This document shows positions 5,859 to 12,787 of a stretch of DNA of 12,787 nucleotides, piece after piece. The notes under the pieces were generated by a model. The model did no database searches, had not been told where the DNA came from, and saw only the letters and a list, made by a program, of their open reading frames with translations. The translations under genes were made by a program, and so were the position numbers. The stretch spans positions 1 through 12,787 of the forward strand of contig JAWXUT010000043.1 of assembly GCA_044426075.1 (NCBI GenBank), given 5' to 3'. Numbering within the stretch: the stretch's first letter is position 1; the number at the start of each line of letters is the position of its first letter. The stretch comes from JAWXUT01 sp044426075. GTDB lineage: Bacteria > Bacillota > Clostridia > Christensenellales > DTU072.

Positions 5859-5878
5859 GCACAAATTATATTTTGTGC
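5859..5878 (-). promoter_or_regulatory. Intercistronic hairpin at a stop codon
   Basis: GCACAAA and TTTGTGC form a 7-bp perfect stem around a 6-nt A/T loop, starting on the last base of the stop codon of the 895-aa gene and filling much of the 34-bp gap before the next gene. No T-run follows, so an mRNA stability or processing site is more likely than a terminator. Confidence 0.4.
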
Positions 5879-8565
5879 TATGCTACCTCGATTATTTCGG
5901 GATTTAACGCTTGCCCTTTATTGCTATCTTCTGGTTCTGTTTTGCCATTTAATTTGTAGTAGAGTTCGGTGTTTTGTGGCACTGTGTCACCCGGATCATT
6001 ACGAGGACCACCGTCTGCATCCAAATTGTATGTTACTAGTTGTGATGGATTATATAGTGTCATATCTCCATTAATATAATATTTTATTATAATTTCTGCA
6101 CCTGCAAGCGCTAGGCCAACAATACTCTTATCGCTACTATCTGGCATATTTATTGTTACAAGTTCTAGCCCGCTATCTTCAATTGATATGCGTGACTCAT
6201 CGTTTGCAACATAGCAACCAAGCGATACAAAGCCCAAACTTACATAGGTTTTGCCTTCATATGTGTACACTGCATTGCTGTTTGACTCTTGCATAAATAC
6301 ATTTTCAAATATTTGACCAAGTGCACTTGTTATTTGTGTAGGATCTACGCCAAAATCTGCCATCATATCAAATACGCTATCCAATGAACCCACTATGCTA
6401 CTTAAATCACTAGTTTCTTTCCAGTTGTAAATATCTAAGAATCCAGTGAACTCTATGTATGGTAAAATGTTCGTATTTAAATAATCGCTGTCATCCAATG
6501 CGTTATATGAAGATGCCATTATTGAGGGTCCGCCCGTTTCTTTAAATACGCAATCTGTTATGCGCAAGGTGTATTCGGTTAGTTCGCCTTCTGTTGCAAT
6601 TGATAAGCCCACAAAACTGCAGTCGCCTAGTATTGAACCCTCTATTACAACATTGCTATTTACCCTCGCAAGCACAACGCCCGTGTTTACATAACGCACC
6701 ACGCTGTACATAAGATAAAATTCAAATTCTGTGTTAGATGTTCTTATTCCAGTACCTATATAGTCGCTTGTTTCAAATGACTCGGTGCCGCTTATGGTTA
6801 TGTTTTGAATATAAAGTCCGTCTGTTTCTAAATAATTTACCGCCTCACTTCTGATATATACCATTACTTCGTCTTCACTTGCATCATCTTCGTAATATTG
6901 ACCATCAATTGTAAAGCCGTTGCCGTATAAACTTGCGGTTAAATATATTCTGTCAACAAAGTTTACATTGCCTTGCAATACTATGGTGTTGCCATATTTG
7001 GACCTTGTTAAGGAATACAGAATATCAAAGTTTTCATTTTTTTCTTCATCGTCATTTGTAATGTTTGTGCCTACATTGTAGCTGTTTGTTTCTTCTGTCA
7101 TATTAAATGTGAAGCTACGCAATACGCCCGTTGCAAAGTTGTTTATATACACTTCTGCGGTTATTGTTATAGATTGCCCCGCACCCGCTGTGTAAAATGA
7201 CACAAGCCCAGTGCTATCTACTTCTGCCCACTCCGTGTTGCTACTCGTCCAACGCAAATCTGCACTGCCGTCTACTACATCTGTTGTCAACTGATAACTG
7301 CTTGTTGTGGTTTTATAGGTTGTATCTGTAAACCATAAGAAGCCCCACACACGCGTCATTTCTATGCCAAGTTCGCCGTCTTCTTGCCCTAAAGACAATA
7401 CAAATGTTGATAGATTATCATATATAGTTATCTCTTTTGACACCGTTTGGCTGTTGTAGGTTGCAACTAATGTTATTGTGCCGCTTAACAATGGGGTTAA
7501 ATATCCGTTTTCAACACTAGCAATACCCATATTATCTGCCACAATTGAGTATGTTACGCCCGCTAGTGCGGTTGCTGTTACATCTTCTTTTAATACACTG
7601 CTTAACGCATAACTGCCGTTATTTGTGTACACAACGTCGGGAACATCGTAAAAACACCAGTCTCCCGCGGTTGCTTGATACACATATACTATATCTGTAT
7701 ATCCACCTAGCGTTACACTATATCCTCCGCTTATTGCCGTTATCTCTAACGCGTTTAACACATCGCCGTCTGTTACATCAACCACTACATTTTCTGCAAT
7801 ATAGTTTTCGTCAACTGTAAATGACGCATATATCTCATTTGTAATTAACACCGCCGTGTTGGTGTCTATTATTATATTTACTACAATTTCGTCTCCCGAT
7901 TTTTGCATTATGGTTGCCGAAACTATTGCTTTGCCTCTTTTTAATGGAGTTAGTGTGCCGTTTTCTGACACCGTTACTATGCTTTTGTCACTGCTTTCCC
8001 ACACTATGTTATCTGCAATTGCATCCGTTGGATAAGCCAATGCATATAGCGTTGATATGCTTGATAAGTTATATGTTGGATATGAGGTTGCCTCCATATC
8101 AGTTAATATTGTTTCACCTTCATTGTCATAAATAAGCACGCTGCTAATCTCATCACTCAATATGTATATATCTATTGCAAAGTACACTTCGCGATTGTTG
8201 CTTGCACGAATTATCACCCTTGTTGCGCCGCTTGCAACGGGATATATGCGATACTCGTCGGTGTCACCTATCCGCGCCATACTAACTTCGCCGGGGTAGT
8301 TTTCATCACTGCTCATTTCATATGTAACAGAATCGTCATATGTTATTGTTGGATATACATTTATATAGATTGTAATGCCTTCTTCATCATTAAGATCCAT
8401 ATATAGCTGGCTGTTGTTGGCAATTTCTGCGTTGTCCTCGTCGCGTATCTCAATGCTTGTTGCGTTTACATCTTTTGCAGCAGCAATAATCGTGCCCGTT
8501 GCGCTCAGCACCATGACAACCATAACTGGAATTAATATAATAACGGCTAGTAGGAATTTTTTCAT
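5878..8565 (-). CDS. Secreted BIG2-like / β-helix protein (first paralog)
   Basis: This encodes 895 residues with the same plan as the next gene. The signal peptide is MKK plus a hydrophobic stretch ending near residue 30. BIG2-like segments occupy about 31-136, 140-235, 240-383 and 385-490, with signatures VWESSDKSIVTVSENGTL (188-205) and WTSSNTEWAEVDSTGLV (439-455). A β-helix-like region follows at about 535-685, then the shared C-terminal region. Motifs kept in both proteins include AENVV, YTNNG-x-Y, GNGFTI, GDC-x-F-x-G, FKET-x-GPSI, YNWK-x-TS, IED-x-GL and VP-x-N-x-ELY, although the overall sequence has drifted far. A 22-residue tail from GKTEPEDSN is unique to this copy. The start is supported by AGAGGT four bases before the ATG. 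The 171-bp gap to the permease gene has a TATAAT (8681-8676) without a good -35 box and a palindrome CTTAT-GCA-ATAAG (8620-8632), so an internal promoter is possible but unproven. Function is unknown; surface location is inferred. Confidence 0.9.
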   Translation of the reverse strand: MKKFLLAVIILIPVMVVMVLSATGTIIAAAKDVNATSIEIRDEDNAEIANNSQLYMDLNDEEGITIYINVYPTITYDDSVTYEMSSDENYPGEVSMARIGDTDEYRIYPVASGATRVIIRASNNREVYFAIDIYILSDEISSVLIYDNEGETILTDMEATSYPTYNLSSISTLYALAYPTDAIADNIVWESSDKSIVTVSENGTLTPLKRGKAIVSATIMQKSGDEIVVNIIIDTNTAVLITNEIYASFTVDENYIAENVVVDVTDGDVLNALEITAISGGYSVTLGGYTDIVYVYQATAGDWCFYDVPDVVYTNNGSYALSSVLKEDVTATALAGVTYSIVADNMGIASVENGYLTPLLSGTITLVATYNSQTVSKEITIYDNLSTFVLSLGQEDGELGIEMTRVWGFLWFTDTTYKTTTSSYQLTTDVVDGSADLRWTSSNTEWAEVDSTGLVSFYTAGAGQSITITAEVYINNFATGVLRSFTFNMTEETNSYNVGTNITNDDEEKNENFDILYSLTRSKYGNTIVLQGNVNFVDRIYLTASLYGNGFTIDGQYYEDDASEDEVMVYIRSEAVNYLETDGLYIQNITISGTESFETSDYIGTGIRTSNTEFEFYLMYSVVRYVNTGVVLARVNSNVVIEGSILGDCSFVGLSIATEGELTEYTLRITDCVFKETGGPSIMASSYNALDDSDYLNTNILPYIEFTGFLDIYNWKETSDLSSIVGSLDSVFDMMADFGVDPTQITSALGQIFENVFMQESNSNAVYTYEGKTYVSLGFVSLGCYVANDESRISIEDSGLELVTINMPDSSDKSIVGLALAGAEIIIKYYINGDMTLYNPSQLVTYNLDADGGPRNDPGDTVPQNTELYYKLNGKTEPEDSNKGQALNPEIIEVA

Positions 8566-8736
8566 TTTTACCTCTTGTTCTTGTGGGGTATTTATCTTAG
8601 CAAATTTAGGTGATTGCTACTTATGCAATAAGTGTAGTTGTAGTGAAACTCTTTTATGTAGTACACTTAATTTTGATTATATCTTACGTCAGCATTTGCT
8701 CTTTTCTGCTATCATTATTGGACGATTTATATACAT

Positions 8737-10350
8737 TTAGTTTATTTTATTATATGTTTTATTCAATCGGAAGAAGTAACATATTATTGATATAACAGTA
8801 AACAGCCCCGCAATAACCGCACACGCAATTACCATTATAGAGGTGGCAGTAAATAAGAATGCCGTTATCATAGCAACCGTGCCTAGCAAAATAGCCATAA
8901 TGAAGCCTAATAATACAACTGTTGTTGTGTTAGTGTTGTTGCTTACAACTTCGCCTTCACCCGTCATATTAAAGGTTGGTTTTTTTACATCCTTTTTCAT
9001 TGCGATAAGCGTTAGCCCAATTGAAACCGACTGCACTATTCCAAACACAAATAGGCAAGTTGATATATCCATAAGTTCTGCATAAACCAAAATTATCAAA
9101 CACGCCAAATTAGATAACACCGAAACTATCATATAAAGCACAAATTTAACAAACATTTGCTTGTGTATAGAAACGGGGATTACCTTAGTAAGATAAAAGC
9201 ATTTGCCCTCACGAGATATGCTAGTTGCCGCAAAGCTGACAATAATGGTAGAAAATATAAGCATAACGAGAATTGTCATACCTATAGTAATTTCTTCACC
9301 GATGTCATTTTTGCCTAGCGTGAGCGCCAAGTCGTTACAAAAATACACCATAACTGGCATACTGAAAGCTAGCACAAAATACTGGAAGCTATAGTTTACC
9401 GAGCGAAACACATTTACAAACTCTTTTTTAAGAGAGGTCATAAATACAGATTTAACTCTGTTGCTAGTTTTCTTTTTAAAAGCGCTGCCCTCAACTTCAA
9501 CATTGTTAAGCAGTGTTTTTTGATAAAGTTTAGCAATAACAATAATGGTTCCTATAAGAGAAAATCCCGTAATAAGCACAAGCATTGGGAACGCAATATA
9601 CAGTTTATAGCCCACCATAATATCTGCAAAATACCTAGTAGGAATCATATTTCCCGCAATATTTTGAATAATAACTACGATTTCATCTGAAAAAACAGAA
9701 AAGTTGCTATCACGCAAGTAGTCAACAATGTTGCTAAATAATAACATATATCCCGCAAAAGCGCCCGCCATAACAACAGATAAACATATAATTATAAGCG
9801 CAAACTTGTTGCGGATTTTATTTGTTAAGTGCATTATAGGAATCGCCAATATGTTGCTTAAAAAGAAGCAAATTGCAACCATAAACAACACCACAACTGG
9901 CACCATAAAATAGAACCCGCTACTAATAGTAGCAGCCGAAACATTGGCATAAGCCGCCATAAAAGGTGAAATAATTATTGCAGCTGTAATCAATTGGCTA
10001 ACCAATAGGAACAATGTTTTACTGATAAAAACCGCTTCACCACTAACTGGAAAACGCATAAGAATAACGTTGTCACCTTTGTAGTATAGCACTTTTATTG
10101 TTCCGCTTGTTCCGCTAAAAAGCATAAACAAAAACATAACTGTAAACACCAAAACCAGTGCTTCATATGCCAAACCTGCATCTGCAAACATTTCAAAAAA
10201 CAGCGTTGCCCCAAGATATATTATGTAGATGAAACATAACGCCGCCATTAAAGAAATTAATGGTTTTGTATAAGTTTTGCTATCATTTTTGTTGATGCTG
10301 CCAAATTTACTGCGAAATTCTAACTTTAATAATGTAATGATATTATTCAT
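8737..10350 (-). CDS. ABC-2-like transporter permease
   Basis: This encodes a 537-residue polytopic inner-membrane protein with about twelve hydrophobic segments in two sets, separated by a basic stretch near 290-310 (SAFKKKTSNRVKS). It resembles the large putative ABC exporter permeases of Firmicutes (ABC_tran_2 / EcsB-like group): a short cytoplasmic N-terminus (LLKLEFRSKFG), a GxxxVLYYKGDN...RFPVSGEAVFISK loop after the second helix pair, and a late cytoplasmic loop KKDVKKPTFNMTGEGE before the last helices. The start is the ATG at 10350, preceded by AGGTG five bases away and only 7 bases after the ATPase stop; an in-frame upstream ATG would overlap the ATPase. It must pair with that ATPase. 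The substrate is unknown. Its position before two secreted proteins suggests a role in their export environment, processing or self-protection, but the Sec signals mean it need not carry them itself. Confidence 0.85.
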   Translation of the reverse strand: MNNIITLLKLEFRSKFGSINKNDSKTYTKPLISLMAALCFIYIIYLGATLFFEMFADAGLAYEALVLVFTVMFLFMLFSGTSGTIKVLYYKGDNVILMRFPVSGEAVFISKTLFLLVSQLITAAIIISPFMAAYANVSAATISSGFYFMVPVVVLFMVAICFFLSNILAIPIMHLTNKIRNKFALIIICLSVVMAGAFAGYMLLFSNIVDYLRDSNFSVFSDEIVVIIQNIAGNMIPTRYFADIMVGYKLYIAFPMLVLITGFSLIGTIIVIAKLYQKTLLNNVEVEGSAFKKKTSNRVKSVFMTSLKKEFVNVFRSVNYSFQYFVLAFSMPVMVYFCNDLALTLGKNDIGEEITIGMTILVMLIFSTIIVSFAATSISREGKCFYLTKVIPVSIHKQMFVKFVLYMIVSVLSNLACLIILVYAELMDISTCLFVFGIVQSVSIGLTLIAMKKDVKKPTFNMTGEGEVVSNNTNTTTVVLLGFIMAILLGTVAMITAFLFTATSIMVIACAVIAGLFTVISIICYFFRLNKTYNKIN

Positions 10351-10357
10351 ATAACAC

Positions 10358-11110
10358 CTATTGAATATCAACAGCTGCAGCAGATTCTTCAGCCGCACGT
10401 TGCGTTGTTAATCTGTTAAAAGTGGCCTCAAGCGTCTCTTTGTTGCCTTTTATGTGAAGATCAATAACACATTGCAATTTTCCGTCATTGATAATTGCCA
10501 CCCTGTCGCAAATTTTTGCAACCAAATCTAGGTTGTGGCTACTGAAAAATATTGTATTGCCGTCATCACAATGCACGCGCATTCTATTTAAAATCTCTTG
10601 CATTGATTGTGGGTCAAGCCCCATCATTGGTTCGTCAAGCACCCACAATTTTGGGCTGTGGATAAGCGCGCCAATAATACAAATTTTTTGTTTCATTCCG
10701 TGTGAATATGACTTTATTTGTTGGTCAAGCGCCTTTGTCAATCTAAAAGCTGCGCTAAATTCACGCATACGCTCGGTTCTGTCACGCTTAGAAACTCTGT
10801 AAAGGTCTGCTATGTAATTTACATATTCTCTGCCCGTCATTTTGTCGTAAACAGAGTGATCGTCTGGCACATATCCCATATTTAGTTTAGCGTTTATTGG
10901 ATCTTTAGCAATATCGTGTCCGCAAATAGTAATTGAACCCGAGCTGAATGGATAAATTCCCGTTAGGCATTTAATAGTTGTGGATTTACCCGCACCATTT
11001 TGTCCTAAAAAACCAAAAATTTCACCGCCATTTAGGGTGAGATTTAAGTTTTCAACAGAAAATCTTTCACTGTTAAGGTATTTTTTGTATAAGTTTTTAA
11101 TCTCTAACAT
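10358..11110 (-). CDS. ABC transporter ATP-binding protein
   Basis: This encodes 250 residues, a complete nucleotide-binding subunit. Walker A is GQNGAGKST (36-44), the signature is SHGMKQ (136-141, a variant of LSGGQ), Walker B is LWVLDEP (155-161), the D-loop is GLDP (164-167), and the switch histidine is H192 in SSHNLD. The Q-loop position reads PDD, with aspartate rather than glutamine, a change seen in ABC-2 exporter ATPases. The last 30 residues (from about 221) are a short A/E-rich tail with no motif. The start has a strong GAGGAG six bases before the ATG. It is the first gene of the unit, followed after 7 bases by the permease, and is served by a near-perfect promoter. It hydrolyses ATP on the inner face of the membrane to drive the partner permease. 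The substrate cannot be told. Confidence 0.95.
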   Translation of the reverse strand: MLEIKNLYKKYLNSERFSVENLNLTLNGGEIFGFLGQNGAGKSTTIKCLTGIYPFSSGSITICGHDIAKDPINAKLNMGYVPDDHSVYDKMTGREYVNYIADLYRVSKRDRTERMREFSAAFRLTKALDQQIKSYSHGMKQKICIIGALIHSPKLWVLDEPMMGLDPQSMQEILNRMRVHCDDGNTIFFSSHNLDLVAKICDRVAIINDGKLQCVIDLHIKGNKETLEATFNRLTTQRAAEESAAAVDIQ

Positions 11111-11164
11111 ACTGAGCTCCTCATATAATATTATATTAATATTAAAATATATACATATATAACT

Positions 11165-11193
11165 AGTATACTATATAATAAATTGTATGTCAA
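11165..11193 (-). promoter_or_regulatory. Promoter of the ABC / surface-protein operon
   Basis: On the minus strand TTGACA (11193-11188) is followed after exactly 17 bases by TATACT (11170-11165). Transcription should start near 11158, leaving a leader of about 48 nt before the ATG at 11110. The spacer and leader are almost pure A/T. Nothing else as strong lies before the two secreted-protein genes, which supports one transcript for all four genes. Confidence 0.75.
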
Positions 11194-11277
11194 TTAAATT
11201 TTTTCTGCAAAAAAATGGTAAAACGAGCACATAAAACATCAATATTTTCATATAAATGTTATATTTGAGAGGTGATA

Positions 11278-12126
11278 ATGAACAATATTGGCTACTACAA
11301 TGGCAAAATGAGCGCTATTGAAGAACTAGATATCCCAATTTGTGACAGAATATGCTATTTTGGCGACGGAGTGTATGATGCAATTTACAGTTTAAACCAC
11401 AAAATGATAGCAACCGATGAACACATTGCACGCTTTTTTGAAAGCTTAAAAGGCGCAGATATAGTTGCTCCTTGCACAAAAGAATATCTAAAAAGTCTGC
11501 TAATCGATATGCTTAAAGAGGTGGACGGAAGCAGTCATTTTGTATACTTTCAAGCTACCCGTGGCAGCGGCGTGCGCGACCACAGTTATGACAAAAACAC
11601 AAAAAGTAATCTTCTAATATTTATAAAACAGAGCGAACTAAAACCGCTAGATAAGGCAATAGCTTGCACAACCACACCCGACATAAGGCACAATATGTGC
11701 AACATAAAAACTTGCAACCTACTCCCAAACATCTTGGCGCTACACAAAGCCCAAACACAAGGGGCAGAAGAGGCGATATTTATAGACGGCAACACCGTAA
11801 CAGAGTGCACCCACAGCAACGTGCACATACTAAAAAATGGCTCACTAATAACCGCACCAACCAACAACAAAATACTAGCCGGAGTGCAGCGCCACCACCT
11901 AATTTTAGCTTGCCGCGCACTAGGCGTACCAGTGGAAGAAAGGCACTACTCTAGAGACGAACTAATGCAAGCCGACGAAGCCTTTATAACCAGCGCCGGC
12001 GCCCTATGTATAAAAATATCCACCATAGACAGCACCCCCGTTGGCGGCGAAGACCCCCACACATTCGGCATCCTTCAACACCATTTAAAAATGGAAGTCG
12101 AACGCGAAACGGGCGCACAATTATAA
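11278..12126 (+). CDS. Class IV aminotransferase, probable D-amino-acid transaminase
   Basis: This encodes 282 residues, the usual length of D-alanine aminotransferase (PLP fold type IV), a cytoplasmic enzyme that moves amino groups between D-amino acids and 2-oxo acids and can supply D-glutamate and D-alanine for the cell wall. The catalytic lysine is K144 in CNIKTCNLLPN, matching CDIKSLNLLPN of known enzymes. Other matches are DRICYFGDGVYD (23-34, with Y33), the substrate-carboxylate pair R100 and H102 in RGSGVRDH, E176 in TVTECTHSN that contacts the PLP ring, and ILAGVQR (199-205). The R-x-H pair favours a D-amino-acid enzyme over the branched-chain one. The segment ITSAGALCIKI (237-247) is less typical of the usual ST-T phosphate-side loop. 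The start is the ATG at 11278 behind AGAGG; a GTG at 11272 lies within the ribosome site. It is divergent from the ABC operon, and no good promoter or terminator was found. Confidence 0.88.
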   Translation: MNNIGYYNGKMSAIEELDIPICDRICYFGDGVYDAIYSLNHKMIATDEHIARFFESLKGADIVAPCTKEYLKSLLIDMLKEVDGSSHFVYFQATRGSGVRDHSYDKNTKSNLLIFIKQSELKPLDKAIACTTTPDIRHNMCNIKTCNLLPNILALHKAQTQGAEEAIFIDGNTVTECTHSNVHILKNGSLITAPTNNKILAGVQRHHLILACRALGVPVEERHYSRDELMQADEAFITSAGALCIKISTIDSTPVGGEDPHTFGILQHHLKMEVERETGAQL

Positions 12127-12203
12127 CTTTAGGCTACCTAACCCGCTAAACAAGACACCCTAACAAGCCATTACCCGCCCGTTGGGTGTAAGCAACAAGT
12201 AAT

Positions 12204-12224
12204 AGTGAAGAGTGAAGAGTGAAG
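12204..12224. repeat. Three tandem AGTGAAG units
   Basis: The 7-bp unit AGTGAAG is repeated exactly three times, followed by AAGTG. A related single stretch (GAGTGAATAGTGAAG on the minus strand) lies beside the palindrome at 3352-3367. Confidence 0.8.
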
Positions 12225-12271
12225 AAGTGTGGAACCCATAAAGGGTTGATTATATGGGAAAGTTGGAACGC

Positions 12272-12308
12272 ATATTTCAACGCAGATGAACATTAAATCG
12301 TAGGGTGC
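12272..12308. repeat. Left arm of a 37-38 bp inverted repeat
   Basis: These bases are an imperfect reverse complement of 12505-12542, with two substitutions and one indel; the shared core is TTAATGTTCATCTGCG. The partner is part of the 191-bp tandem unit, so a third copy lies at 12696-12733. Confidence 0.75.
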
Positions 12309-12406
12309 AAACCCGCAAGCGGGTTGAATGAATAATTGTGGATTTTAAATTTATAGTTTGTTCAATCGTGGAACAAATGGCAAAACACAATGCATATAGA
12401 TTGTAG

Positions 12407-12428
12407 GGGCGGCAGTCCCCTGCCGCCC
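12407..12428. repeat. REP-like palindrome, GGGCGGCAG type
   Basis: GGGCGGCAG (12407-12415) pairs perfectly with CTGCCGCCC (12420-12428) around TCCC. Read on the minus strand it ends in CCCCTACAA, the same tail as the other REP palindromes here, so it is a third arm variant of that family in the opposite orientation. The 32-bp sequence shared with 651-682 begins inside its right arm. Confidence 0.75.
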
Positions 12429-12456
12429 GGACCTTATGCCGTCGGCAGACTATAAT
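12425..12456. repeat. Inverted partner of 651-682
   Basis: This is an exact reverse complement of the 32 bases at 651-682. It again directly adjoins a REP-type palindrome. Confidence 0.8.
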
Positions 12457-12479
12457 CAATCCTAATTGTTATTTTTATA

Positions 12480-12787
12480 TGGATGCGGGCGTCAGAGGAC
12501 TAACGCACCCTACAATCTTAATGTTCATCTGCGCTGAAATATACTTTTTCCGTGACACATTTGTTTTATGTGGATTGCGGGCGTCAGAGGACTACCACCC
12601 TACGATTTTATGATTTATCCATATAAACAATAACGGCGAACGAATAAGCAACGGCGCAGACATTGCAAATTGGATGCGGGCGTCAGAGGACTAACGCACC
12701 CTACAATCTTAATGTTCATCTGCGCTGAAATATACTTTTTCCGTGACACATTTGTTTTATGTGGATTGCGGGCGTCAGAGGACTACC
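12480..12787. repeat. Tandem repeat, 191-bp period, cut by window end
   Basis: Positions 12480-12596 are identical over 117 bases to 12671-12787, so the unit is 191 bp (12480-12670) and the second copy continues beyond the window. Each unit holds two REP palindromes: a full GGGCGTCAG form (12487-12515; 12678-12706) and a form shortened by two bases, reading GACTACCACCC (12579-12605; 12770 onward). Between the REPs lies a conserved spacer with CATCTGCGCTGAAATATAC, and the rest of the unit holds AACGGCG motifs. No gene was found. Confidence 0.85.

Larger units (their letters stand above)
12127..12479. other. Non-coding repeat-rich stretch
   Basis: No gene was found here. The stretch holds ACACCC/GGGTGT (12155-12160 with 12184-12189), three tandem AGTGAAG units (12204-12224), the inverted partner of 2726-2747 (12232-12253), an AACCCGC-AA-GCGGGTT palindrome (12310-12325) and a 9-bp hairpin (12407-12428). 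The only open frame crossing it, on the minus strand, runs over these repeats and has no ribosome site. Confidence 0.7.

Noticed and set aside
10351..10398. Upstream in-frame ATG for the ABC permease
   Set aside because: It would overlap the ATPase gene and add an unlikely basic segment; AGGTG lies five bases before the ATG at 10350.
11194..11277. Promoter for the aminotransferase gene
   Set aside because: TATAAA at 11251 and TATATT at 11260 are present, but no -35 box lies at a suitable distance, so no site is called.
12277..12459. Minus-strand open frame of 60 codons
   Set aside because: It consists of repeat sequences, including the 9-bp hairpin and the 32-bp repeat, and has no ribosome site.
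12480..12787. CRISPR array
   Set aside because: The repeats are REP palindromes at uneven spacing and the spacers are themselves repeated, unlike unique CRISPR spacers; no cas gene is present.

Overview
The window looks like a low-GC, Gram-positive-type genome, most likely an uncultured Clostridia-like Firmicute. This is an inference from AT-rich DNA, strong Shine-Dalgarno sites, consensus TTGACA/TATAAT promoters, Sec signal peptides on proteins with group-2 bacterial Ig-like (BIG2) segments, and intergenic DNA packed with small palindromic repeats. The species cannot be named from the sequence, and no rRNA, tRNA, CRISPR array or transposase gene was seen.

Left part (1-1015): no convincing protein gene. 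It holds a repeated element with two nested inverted repeats (1-118), a 21-bp perfect hairpin (297-362), a consensus promoter (496-524) that drives a GC-rich, structured RNA of about 107 nt ending in a T-run (530-637), then REP-like palindromes and a cluster of short hairpins.

1016-2572: a small divergent module. An XRE-type repressor (minus strand, with its own terminator) faces a 381-aa protein of unknown function that has two membrane segments and a charged coiled-coil tail (plus strand, with its own terminator). The shared spacer has a TTGACA box followed by a 17-bp near-palindrome, a likely repressor operator. Diverged direct copies of a composite repeat (from 1 and from 2871) lie on both sides of this module and the small RNA gene.

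2573-3368: about 800 bases of non-coding repeats, including the second copy of the nested-hairpin element and possible worn ends of an IS3-type element.

3369-11110: the main locus, four minus-strand genes in one apparent transcription unit starting from a near-perfect promoter at 11165-11193. The order is ABC ATPase, twelve-helix-type ABC permease (7-nt gap), then two large paralogous secreted proteins (895 and 824 aa) with BIG2-like repeats, a right-handed β-helix region and a conserved C-terminal region of unknown type. No sorting signal or membrane anchor is visible. The pairing suggests a dedicated surface or secretion system in which the transporter supports or protects against the two exported proteins; that link is inference from gene order.

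11278-12126: a class IV aminotransferase, best read as D-amino-acid transaminase, divergent from the ABC operon. 12127-12787: no gene; REP palindromes, inverted repeats, and a 191-bp tandem repeat that runs off the window end.
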